Below, one piece after another: positions 1-8,438 of a stretch of 40,365 nt of DNA (its first letter is position 1; every line of letters begins with the position of its first letter). The stretch is taken from positions 1 to 40,365 of the forward strand of contig NZ_RZYA01000036.1 in assembly GCF_004005495.1 (NCBI RefSeq), in the 5' to 3' direction. The notes below the pieces were generated by a model. The model had not been told where the DNA came from. It worked only from the letters and a program-made list of their open reading frames with translations, and did no database searches. A program made the translations under genes and the position numbers. This DNA is from Streptomyces antnestii (GTDB taxonomy: Bacteria > Actinomycetota > Actinomycetes > Streptomycetales > Streptomycetaceae).

Positions 1-450
1 CAGCTCTTGACCTCGTTCGTGAGCACGACTTCATCGCGCACGAAGACCTCAAGATCCGCAACATGGTCAAGGCCCCCGCGCCGAAGCCGGATCCCGATCA
101 GCCGGGCAGCTTCCTGCCCAACGGGGCTGCCGCGAAAGCCGGACTCAACCACTCGATCGCGGACGCCGGATGGGGGGTGTTCCTGACGATCCTGCACGCC
201 AAGGCTGAAAGCGCCGGACGGGAAGTGATTGCCGTGGACCCCCGCAACACCTCCCGGACCTGCCCCGAATGCGGGCACGTCTCAGCGGAGAACCGGCCCA
301 CCCAGGAAAAGTTCCACTGCCAGTCCTGCGGCCACCAAGCACACGCGGACACGGTGGGCGCCCTGAACGTTCTACGGGCCGGGCTGGTCCGTCGCGACGC
401 CAACCCGGCCTAGCGAAAAGCCCCCACCCTTTAGGCGGGGGAGGAGTCAC
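1..450 (+). mobile_element. 3' part of an IS200/IS605-type (TnpB) element with right end
   Basis: The window begins inside the element, so its left end and any tnpA lie outside. What is visible is the C-terminal part of TnpB, its stop codon, and a short tail containing an imperfect hairpin at 421-443 (C-rich arm, CTTTA loop, G-rich arm), ending in GGAGTCAC at 443-450. This is the usual right-end architecture of actinobacterial tnpB elements. Coding sequence of an unrelated vWA protein starts directly at 451, so 450/451 is taken as the element boundary. The exact boundary is inferred from where the vWA reading frame resumes; no empty site is available for comparison. Confidence 0.75.
3..413 (+). 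CDS. tnpB: TnpB RNA-guided endonuclease, C-terminal part (5' truncated by window edge)
   Basis: TnpB is the RNA-guided DNA nuclease of IS200/IS605 elements, related to Cas12, and uses an omega RNA made from the element's right end. The open frame runs in from the window edge with ALDLVREHDF...EDLKIRNMVK, typical of the RuvC region, then has AGWGVFLTILHAKAESAGR and a C-terminal zinc ribbon with Cys pairs CPEC and CQSC, followed by H-A-D-T-VGALNVLRAG. The DT-NAL-type end carries the last RuvC acidic residue (Asp in HADTVGALN). The ATG at 63 is an internal methionine and not the true start. At least two thirds of the protein lie outside the window. The visible part has no stop or frameshift, so the gene may be intact. 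Confidence 0.88.
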   Translation, partial: ALDLVREHDFIAHEDLKIRNMVKAPAPKPDPDQPGSFLPNGAAAKAGLNHSIADAGWGVFLTILHAKAESAGREVIAVDPRNTSRTCPECGHVSAENRPTQEKFHCQSCGHQAHADTVGALNVLRAGLVRRDANPA

Positions 451-470
451 GAGACCCGGATCAGCCTCTA
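300..470 (+). ncRNA. probable omega RNA scaffold overlapping tnpB 3' end, with guide running into flank
   Basis: In this transposon family the 3' end of tnpB and the right end are transcribed as an omega RNA. Its scaffold ends at the element boundary, and the next roughly 16-20 nt of host flank act as guide. Here the scaffold would include the hairpin at 421-443 and end near 450, and the guide would be the vWA-gene bases from 451 to about 470. The 5' boundary given is approximate. The placement rests on family knowledge and the visible hairpin; no transcript evidence is available. Confidence 0.45.
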
Positions 471-1358
471 CTCCTTCGACCACAGGGTGGAGAACCCGGT
501 GTGGGACATGGACGTGAAGCACCTCTCGTCCATGCGCGGCCTGTACCGGGTCAACAACGGCGCCACGGTCTTCATCGAGGCTTCCCTGAAGTCGCTGGAC
601 GACCTGGGACACATATCGGAGGAATACGGTGAGCACAGCTTCCTCCAGATCGTGGTGACGGATGGCGAGGAGAACGCCTCCGGCGGCGACAGGCGTCACG
701 ACGGGGACATGACGATCCTCGGCCCCTGGCTGGACCGGATCGCGGCGAAGATGGGCGGGCTCGCGGACCACTGGACGTCCGCGATCCTCGTTCCGAACTC
801 GCTGGCCAAGCGGACCGCCCAGAACTACGGGTTCCCGGCCGGAAACATCGCCATCTGGGACGCGGATTCCCAGGAGGGTGTCGAGGAGGCCATCGGCACG
901 GTGCGCGCTGCAGCGACCAGTTTCCTGCGGGCCCGCGAGCAGGGTGTGCGCGGCACGAAGAACCTTTCGCGGTCGGCCAGGACATCTCCATCGACGAGGT
1001 GCGGGCGAACCTCGAACCGATACCGGCGAACAAGTACCGGCTGCTGAAGGTCGACAAGGAGGCCGAGATCCGCCCCTTCGTCGACTCGCACCCGGGCGTC
1101 ACGTACGAACGGGGTGCCTGCTACTACCAGTTGGGCGCCCGCGCACAGGTCCAGTCGAACAAGGAGGTCATCGTGGTGGAAAAGGACACCGACCGCGCCT
1201 ACACCGGCGACGCGGCGCGCAGCCTCCTGTTCGGCACGGGCATCCAGGGCGCGGTCTCGGTGAAGGCGGGTAACAACCCCAAGCTGGAGGTATACGTGCA
1301 GAGCCGCTCGGTGAACAGGAAACTCAAGCCGAAGACGCGTCTGCTCATCATGCTCTGA
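451..1358 (+). pseudogene. vWA-domain protein gene, 5' truncated by the tnpB element and frameshifted
   Basis: Coding sequence begins directly at the element end with ETRISLYSFDHRVENPVWD and continues as a von Willebrand factor A-like domain: NNGATVFIEASLKSLDDL, then the strand FLQIVVTDGEENASGG and TSAILVPNS. The N-terminus with the first MIDAS motif is absent, as expected if the element removed or displaced it. At 964-968 the frame breaks. TKNL is read in frame 1, and FAVGQDISIDEVRANLEPIP continues one frame over, consistent with loss of one T from the CTTTC run. The second part (to 1358) is well preserved and ends RLLIML. A GTG at 487 could start a short protein, but it lies inside the conserved domain. 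Function is unknown; vWA proteins usually mediate metal-dependent protein contacts. No gene was recognised in the 234 bases after it. Confidence 0.75.
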
Positions 1359-1592
1359 GGACGCGCGCGAGACCGCACGGCGGTGGCCGTCCAGGCAGCA
1401 ACTGGGTGGTCACCGCGCTGAGGGCGATGCTGGGGGACTCAGGCGCAAGGTTTCCGCGAGGGGCGAGCGGCGCGCGCAGCCACGATGGCTAAACGAGCCA
1501 CACACCGCGGTGCAGTGCAGGATGGTAAAGAGCCAGTCGACGCACTCCCGCCTGGTCGATTCCAGTCGATTCCATAGGAAGGCAGGTTTCGT

Positions 1593-2165
1593 ATGACCAC
1601 CCACAAGGTCGGCTACCTTGTCGGCAGCCTCTCCGCGAAGTCCATCAATCGGACCCTTGCCACGGCACTGACCCGTCTCGCGCCGTCGACGCTGGAGTTC
1701 CAGGAGATCCCGATCAGGGACCTCCCGCTCTACAACCACGACTTCGACGCCGACTACCCGCCAGAGGGCCGGGCCCTGAAGGATGCGATCGCTTCGGTCG
1801 ACGCGATCCTGTTCGTCACCCCCGAGTACAACCGTTCCATTCCGGGCGCTCTCAAGAACGCCATCGACTGGGCGAGCCGTCCATGGGGCACCAACTCGTT
1901 CACCCACAAGCCGTCCGCCGTGATCGGCACCTCGCCCGGCAAAATCGGCACGGCCGTCGCTCAGCAGAGCCTCCGCTCGGTCCTGAGCTTCTGCAACTCA
2001 CCGCAGATGAACGCGCCTGAGGCCTACATTCAGTTCACGCCCGGGCTGTTCGGTGACGACGGCGAAGTCACCGACTCCACCACGGAGAAGTTCCTCAGTG
2101 ACTTCATGACCGACTTCGCCGACTTCATCGGGCGGGTGCTGGCCGCACTGCCGCAGGAGAGATGA
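1593..2165 (+). CDS. NADPH-dependent FMN reductase family protein
   Basis: A 190-residue flavodoxin-fold reductase that uses NAD(P)H to reduce FMN or quinone-like and azo substrates in the cytoplasm. The N-terminus has the phosphate-binding turn GSLSAKSINRTLA (about residues 10-22), the middle has the family signature VTPEYNRSIPGALKNAIDW (about 74-92), and the motif GTSPGKIGTAVAQQSLRSVL follows. Its length is normal for the NADPH_dep_FMN_reductase family. The ATG at 1593 has a GGAAGG-type ribosome binding site about ten bases upstream. It is a single gene between decayed sequences, so its context gives no hint of a specific substrate. Codon use is ordinary for the window. Confidence 0.9.
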   Translation: MTTHKVGYLVGSLSAKSINRTLATALTRLAPSTLEFQEIPIRDLPLYNHDFDADYPPEGRALKDAIASVDAILFVTPEYNRSIPGALKNAIDWASRPWGTNSFTHKPSAVIGTSPGKIGTAVAQQSLRSVLSFCNSPQMNAPEAYIQFTPGLFGDDGEVTDSTTEKFLSDFMTDFADFIGRVLAALPQER

Positions 2166-2299
2166 CTACCCAGGCGCGTTCGTAGTCCTCCGGTCGCCCG
2201 ACGTGCAGGACACGGCCGGCGACGCTGCGTCGTGCCCTCTGCCGCATCGGTCCCATGCCCCGTACGGCGGTGGCGCGCCGCACCATGGAGTGATGCCGT

Positions 2300-2435
2300 C
2301 AGGGCCGGGAGGCCGCCGAGGTGCTCGTCGTAGGCCCAGTGTGCGACGCACGGGGGAGTGCACGCCGTCAGCGGCGATGAGCCGGCGGGCTGTCGTGCCC
2401 GCGGCGGTGACGTAGCCCGGCGTTCTGGCGCACAT
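2300..2435 (-). pseudogene. possible relic of an FAD-dependent aromatic monooxygenase
   Basis: On the minus strand, 2343-2375 reads LIAADGVHSPVRR. This matches the conserved ADG-x-x-S-x-x-R motif that binds FAD and NADPH in class A flavoprotein monooxygenases. Upstream in the same frame is VTAAGTTARR, as expected just before the motif. Downstream the expected continuation breaks up: fragments such as ITPW appear but the family sequence is lost. Neither an N-terminal GxGxxG nor a C-terminal domain is found. I read it as a short remnant; a chance match remains possible. It lies convergent to the FMN reductase gene. Confidence 0.35.
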
Positions 2436-2893
2436 CGCCGACCTTGCCCGTCATCGTCCTCACGCCGAGGTCGTGAGCACGTCGGTGAAGCGCCGCGTGG
2501 AGCGCCGCTCGGAAGCCGCTCGGAAGCAGCTCGGAGGTCCGCAGGGCTGCAGTCCTCGCAGGTCACCAGGCATGTGGGGCATCGAAGCACCCCGCAGACG
2601 GATATCGGTCCGTGTGCCCGGCTTCAGATTTTGAGCACAAATTACACACATCTCGCTCTTTGGATGGGCCTCGATGGTCTAGATTGACGCTGCTTCACAT
2701 GCACGGACACTGACCGACAAATGATGATCTATGGGGTCCGGCGCCACTGAGGTGGCCGGGATGTGATGCGCGGGAGGCGGGGGCCTTCCGTCGGGGGAAG
2801 AACAGCGCGGGGGCGGGGGGCTCCCGGGGGCGGGGGCCTCCGGGGGAAAACAGCGTTGGGCGACACGTCGACCACTGGGACCTGGGGGGTTCT
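2436..2893. other. gene-poor region and presumed promoter/leader of the exopolysaccharide operon
   Basis: No credible gene was recognised in these 458 bases. An AT-richer patch lies at about 2630-2710 and includes TTGACG at 2684-2689, which resembles a -35 box, but no convincing -10 box is present 16-18 bases downstream. From 2771 to 2860 the plus strand has many runs of four to six G separated by short loops, with a near-repeat (CGGGGGAARAACAGCG) at about 2793-2807 and 2840-2855. The first operon gene follows at 2894 with a GGGGGG run at 2884-2889 acting as ribosome binding site. The promoter for the operon is probably here, but its exact position cannot be fixed by eye. Confidence 0.4.
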
Positions 2894-4372
2894 GTGCGGC
2901 AGGGGGGAATAGTCGACCCTTTTTCGTCGGCGCGCGGGCGTCTGGCGAACGAGGCGATCAGCCGGCCCGCGAGCGACTGGGAGCAGCGGTACCGCCGTGC
3001 CGTGATCACCGGCGACACCGTGGCCACCGCCTTTGTGGTGGCGGCGATCGGAGAGTTCTTCGGGGCCCGGGACGCGGCCAACTGGCATGAGAAGTGGGGC
3101 ATCCTCGCCTTCGGCACCGAGCTGCTGGTGCTGGGAGCGCTTGCGGTGAGCCGGTCGTGGGCTCCCGCCGTGCTCGGCCAGGGCGCAGAGGAATTCCGGC
3201 GGCTCGGACGCTCGCTGTTCACGGCGACCGTCGTGCTCGCGCTCGGCGGGATCGCCCTCACCTCGCGCAACATCAAGCTCTGGATCTTTGTCGCGATCCC
3301 CGCGATCGCGCTCGTCACCATGACCGCGCGGTATCTGCTCCGCCTCTCGCTGCACAGACAGCGCAAGGAAGGGCGGTGCCTGAGACCGGTGCTCGCCGCC
3401 GGGAGCCCGGCCACCGTGCGCGACCTGATCACCAGAACCCGTAAGTTCCCGCACCTCGGCTGGCGGGTGGACGGAGTGTGCACGGCGGACGGTCGGGGGC
3501 TCGACGGTGACCAGCTGGACGGAGTGCCGGTCGTCGGCCGCCTGACGGACGTCGCCAAGTACGTCGAGCACGACGGCTACCGGGTCGTCGCGGTCACACC
3601 GGACCCGCACTGGACACCGGACGGGCTGCAGCGGCTGGCCTGGAACCTCGAAGGCAGCGATGCCGAGATGGTCGTGGCCCCCGTGCTGATGGAGGTGGCC
3701 GGCCCGCGGCTGCATGTCGACGCGGTGCTGGGGATCCCGTTGCTGCGGGTCAGCATGCCGGCCTTCACCGGGGGCCGCCGGGCGATCAAGGCGGTCGTCG
3801 ACCGGATGGGCGCAGCGGTCCTGCTGATGCTGTTCGCGCCGCTGATGGTGTTCGTCGGACTGCTCGTGGTGATGGACAGCCGGGGTGGTGCGTTCTACCG
3901 CCAGCGCAGGGTCGGCAAGGGCGGCTGCGAGTTCACCATCCTCAAGTTCCGCACCATGGTCGCCGGGGCCCACGGGGCACGTGCCGAGCTGGCCGACCGC
4001 AACGAGGGTGCGGGGCTGCTGTTCAAGCTCCGCCGGGATCCGCGGGTGACCCGGGTGGGAGCAGTGCTGCGCCGGTACTCCATCGACGAGCTCCCGCAGC
4101 TTTTCAACGTGCTCACCGGATCGATGTCGCTCGTCGGTCCGCGGCCTCCGCTGCCGGAGGAGTCCGCCGCGTACGGACCGGACATCCGGCGGCGGCTGCT
4201 GGTCAAGCCCGGACTCACCGGCCTGTGGCAGATCAGCGGACGCAGCGACCTGCCGTGGGAGGAGGCCGTCCGCCTGGACCTGCGGTACGTGGAGGACTGG
4301 TCGCTCGCCCTGGACGCAGTGATCTTGTGGAAAACGCTGCGTGCGGTGGTCCACGGACAGGGGGCGTACTGA
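2894..4372 (+). CDS. polyprenyl-phosphate sugar-1-phosphate transferase (exopolysaccharide priming enzyme)
   Basis: This membrane enzyme transfers a sugar-1-phosphate from a nucleotide sugar to undecaprenyl phosphate, the first step of repeat-unit assembly. The 492 residues show about four N-terminal membrane helices (roughly 36-56, 68-86, 107-123, 127-146), a cytoplasmic Rossmann-like middle, a re-entrant/membrane helix near 300-322, and a C-terminal Bac_transf catalytic domain. Visible motifs are FYRQRRVGKGG, LKFRTM, SIDELPQLFNVLTGSMSLVGPRPP and the C-terminal KPGLTGLWQISGRSDLPW. Architecture and length fit the WbaP/CpsE type. The GTG start at 2894 follows a run of six G. It is the first gene of the operon, which fits its priming role. 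Whether it transfers glucose-, galactose- or another sugar-phosphate cannot be told. Confidence 0.93.
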   Translation: MRQGGIVDPFSSARGRLANEAISRPASDWEQRYRRAVITGDTVATAFVVAAIGEFFGARDAANWHEKWGILAFGTELLVLGALAVSRSWAPAVLGQGAEEFRRLGRSLFTATVVLALGGIALTSRNIKLWIFVAIPAIALVTMTARYLLRLSLHRQRKEGRCLRPVLAAGSPATVRDLITRTRKFPHLGWRVDGVCTADGRGLDGDQLDGVPVVGRLTDVAKYVEHDGYRVVAVTPDPHWTPDGLQRLAWNLEGSDAEMVVAPVLMEVAGPRLHVDAVLGIPLLRVSMPAFTGGRRAIKAVVDRMGAAVLLMLFAPLMVFVGLLVVMDSRGGAFYRQRRVGKGGCEFTILKFRTMVAGAHGARAELADRNEGAGLLFKLRRDPRVTRVGAVLRRYSIDELPQLFNVLTGSMSLVGPRPPLPEESAAYGPDIRRRLLVKPGLTGLWQISGRSDLPWEEAVRLDLRYVEDWSLALDAVILWKTLRAVVHGQGAY

Positions 4373-4472
4373 TGCGCGGTGGTCGTCCGACCGGCGCGCG
4401 GACCGCGGGCCACAAGGGCCTGCATGGCGGGACCGCAGGCCACAAGGGCCTGCCTGGGGGGAGGGACGGGTC

Positions 4473-4476
<4 letters not shown>
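4372..4476 (+). CDS. possible 34-residue coupled small ORF
   Basis: An ATG at 4372 overlaps the stop of the sugar transferase (TGATG), and its own TGA at 4474-4476 overlaps the ATG of the dehydrogenase gene (ATGA). The small frame therefore exactly bridges two genes in the manner used throughout this operon. It would encode MRGGRPTGAR followed by two ten-residue repeats, TAGHKGLHGG and TAGHKGLPGG, then RDGS. The peptide is Gly/Arg-rich with no known domain. It may be a real small protein, a translational-coupling device, or simply a spacer containing a duplicated 30-bp unit. No homology can be claimed. Confidence 0.35.
4401..4460 (+). repeat. 30-bp tandem repeat, two copies, each with an inverted repeat
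   Basis: Units at 4401-4430 and 4431-4460 differ at three positions. Each contains an inverted repeat with ACAAG loop; the second is perfect (GCAGGCCACAAGGGCCTGC) and the first has one G-C/T-type change in the stem. The two hairpins lie just upstream of the ribosome binding site (GGGGGGAGGG, about 4456-4465) of the dehydrogenase gene, so they could affect mRNA stability or translation between the first two enzyme genes. Confidence 0.85.
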
Positions 4477-5796
<1,320 letters not shown>

Positions 5797-5807
<11 letters not shown>

Positions 5808-7074
5808 CACGTCGTTCGAAGACACGGCCTGCGGCGACCGGCCGGACCGGCGCGCGCTGATCCTCGTGGAGAACCTGTCGGTGCCGTTCGACCGGCGGGT
5901 GTGGCAGGAGTGCACGACGCTGCGCGACGCGGGCTGGACGGTGCACGTCATCTGCCCCCGCGGGGAGAAGCGCGACACGGAACCGGAAACCGTGATCGAC
6001 GGGGTGCGGATCCACCGCTACCCGTTGCGCGCGGCCACCGGGGGACCCGCCGGCTACCTGCGGGAGTACGGATCGGCGCTGTGGCACACGGCCCGGCTGG
6101 CCCGCAAGGTCGGCCCGGTCGACGTGGTCCACGCCTGCAACCCGCCCGACCTGCTGTTCCTGCCCGCGCTGTGGCTGAAGCGGCGCGGCGCGCGGTTCGT
6201 CTTCGATCAGCACGACCTCGTACCCGAGCTGTACCTCTCCCGGTTCGGCCGCGGTGAGGACCGGCTCTACCGCGCCGTGTGCGCGCTGGAACGGCTGACC
6301 TACCGGGCCGCGGACGTCGTGCTCGCCACGAACGAGAGCTACCGGGACGTCGCGATACGCCGTGGCGGTCAGCGGCCCGAGGACGTCTTCGTGGTGCGCA
6401 GCGCGCCCGCGACCGATCGGTTCCAACCGGTGCCGCCCGAGCCGGAGTTGAAGCGCGGCAAGCCTCATCTGCTGTGCTATCTCGGCGTCATGGGCCCTCA
6501 GGACGGCGTCGACTACGCGCTGCGGGCCCTCGCGAAGCTGCGCGACGAGTTCGGGCGGACCGACTGGCACGCCGTGTTCGTCGGCGCGGGCGACGCCTTC
6601 GACGCGATGGTGGAGCTGTCCCGGCGGCTCGGTCTCGCCGAACAGGTGCAGTTCACCGGGCGCATCCCGGACGCCGACCTGGTGCGCTACCTGTCCACCG
6701 CGGACGTGTGCCTTTCCCCCGATCCGCGCAATCCGCTCAACGACGTGTCGACCATGAACAAGGTTCTGGAGTACATGGCGATGGGCCGGCCGATCGTGTC
6801 GTTCGATCTGAAGGAGGCACGCGTCTCCGCCGGAGACGCCGCCGTCTACGCGCCCGCCGACGACGAAGCCGAATTCGCCAAGCTCATCACGCTGTTGATG
6901 GACGATCCGGAGAAGCGGGACCGGATGGGCAGGATCGGCCAGGAGCGGATCAGCGGACCGCTCTCCTGGCGGAACTCGCAGGCGTCGCTGCTCGCCGCCT
7001 ACGCCGCCTGCGGTGAGCGCACTCCGGTGTCGGCGGGCGGCCCGGTCCGTACAAGGAAGAGGCGGCGCAGGTGA
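5797..7074 (+). CDS. GT4-family glycosyltransferase
   Basis: A cytoplasmic GT-B glycosyltransferase that would add a sugar to the growing lipid-linked repeat unit. The N-terminal half has ALILVENLSVPFDRRVWQE (from about residue 20), VVHACNPPD and FDQHDLVPELY. The C-terminal half has LLCYLGVMGPQDGVDYALRAL, FTGRIPDADLVRYLSTADVCLSPD and NKVLEYMAMGRPIVSFDL, the nucleotide-sugar binding region of family GT4. The start is uncertain: the frame opens with TTG at 5797, which overlaps the previous gene's stop by 11 bases, and no ATG or GTG lies before the conserved N-terminus. No strong ribosome binding site is seen. The Arg/Lys-rich C-terminal end may touch the membrane. Confidence 0.88.
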
Positions 7075-8438
7075 GCGAGGACACGATACGCCTGGTCACG
7101 ATCGGGCGGATTCTCCGTCGGCGCCGACGGCTTCTCGCCGTCCTCGCCCTGGTGGGGGCGCTCGTCGGCTACGGCACCTCGGTGCTGTTCCCGCCGCGCT
7201 ACACGGCGTCGGCATCGGTACTGCTGCCAGGGCAGTGGGAGGAGCGCGAGCTGCTGACCCAGGTGGACATCGCGACCAGTTCGACGGTGGTCGACCGCGC
7301 GGCCGCCGCCCTCGACTGGACCGGCGTCAGCGGCGCCGATCTGCGGGACCGAGTGAGTGCCAAGGCCGCCGACGGGAACATCATCAAGATCTCGGGTACG
7401 GCCGGCACCCCGGAGCGCGCGCAGCAGCTTTCGGACCGGGTGGCCCAGCAATTCGTGAAATTCGCCGCCGGTATCGCGGGCGGTAGCACCGACTCCGCAT
7501 CGGCCACAGGGCCCGAGGCGCTGCGGAAGCAGGTGGAGGAGACCAACCGTCGCATCACCGACCTGGCCGGTGCGGCCGACCCCGGGCGGACCGTGGAGAG
7601 CGTGCAGGCCCGCACCGAGCTCGAGAAGCTGCGCACCTCGCTGGAGGACGCCATGACGAAGCTGGACCAGGCCGACCCGGCGAACGCCAAGGCCGGCATG
7701 GTCGTCATGGGGCCGGCCGCCCGGCCGACCGCCGAGGCGCCGCCGACGAGGGTGCAGCTCATCGTCGCCGGGGCGCTGCTGTTCTTCCTGCTCGCGGTCA
7801 TCGGCCATCTCGTCGCCGCCCGAGGGGACCGAAGGCTGCGCACCGAAGCGGAGATCGCCGCCGCGCTGGGTTCGCAGCTGCTCGGCACAGTCGACGTATC
7901 CGCTGAACGGCCCGCGCACCGGCAGAAACGTGGGGGCCCACGAGCCGGGATCCGCCGACTCCTCGGCATCGACACCCGATGGGACGTGCCGGCACCGCGC
8001 AGGTCCGGCGACGACGCCGGCAGACGGATCCGCTACACGCGGGTGTGCGCTCGCCTCCGAGACCAACTGCCGGCCCTCCGGCAGTTGCTGGTCGTCGTAC
8101 CGGACGGTGACGACATCGCCCGCCGGGCCGCCGCGCAGCTCGTCGCCGAGGCGCAGGGCGATCCGCTGCGGCGGGTGGTGGAGGTGCCGGTGGACCGGCC
8201 GTTGGTGCCGGACCGCGGCACCGAGTCCGGTGCCCTGGTCGTCCTCAGCGCGGGCAGCTGGACCGCGGAAGAGCTCAGAGGCATCGCCGAGGCGTGTGCG
8301 GACGGCGGGCACGAGGTCGTCGGCATCGTCGTCGCCGGCGCGGTCCTGGCCCGTCCGGCGGGGGCCGCCGGCCATCGACCGGATGACGCCGTTCCGGTGC
8401 TCGCGATGCGCGGCCGGGCCACGGGAGGTTCAGCGTGA
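7071..8438 (+). CDS. Wzz/chain-length-type polysaccharide co-polymerase without P-loop kinase (first of a pair)
   Basis: A predicted inner-membrane protein that helps control polymer length or export. It has membrane helices near residues 21-38 and 228-250 flanking an extracytoplasmic region (about 45-225) with PPRYTASASVLLPGQ, the usual Wzz start, and a predicted coiled-coil-rich part (LRKQVEETNRRITDLAG, LEKLRTSLEDAMTKL). After the second helix is a cytoplasmic domain where BY-kinases have their ATPase, with LLVVVPDGDD, GALVVLSAGSW and VVGIVVAG, but no GKS/T Walker A motif. The GTG start at 7071 overlaps the previous stop (GTGA) and follows AAGGAAGAGG. The pair with the next gene suggests a two-protein complex. 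Confidence 0.82.
   Translation: MSEDTIRLVTIGRILRRRRRLLAVLALVGALVGYGTSVLFPPRYTASASVLLPGQWEERELLTQVDIATSSTVVDRAAAALDWTGVSGADLRDRVSAKAADGNIIKISGTAGTPERAQQLSDRVAQQFVKFAAGIAGGSTDSASATGPEALRKQVEETNRRITDLAGAADPGRTVESVQARTELEKLRTSLEDAMTKLDQADPANAKAGMVVMGPAARPTAEAPPTRVQLIVAGALLFFLLAVIGHLVAARGDRRLRTEAEIAAALGSQLLGTVDVSAERPAHRQKRGGPRAGIRRLLGIDTRWDVPAPRRSGDDAGRRIRYTRVCARLRDQLPALRQLLVVVPDGDDIARRAAAQLVAEAQGDPLRRVVEVPVDRPLVPDRGTESGALVVLSAGSWTAEELRGIAEACADGGHEVVGIVVAGAVLARPAGAAGHRPDDAVPVLAMRGRATGGSA

Noticed and set aside
964..968. Programmed ribosomal frameshift in the vWA gene
   Set aside because: No slippery heptamer or downstream structure stands out, and the gene already lacks its 5' end.
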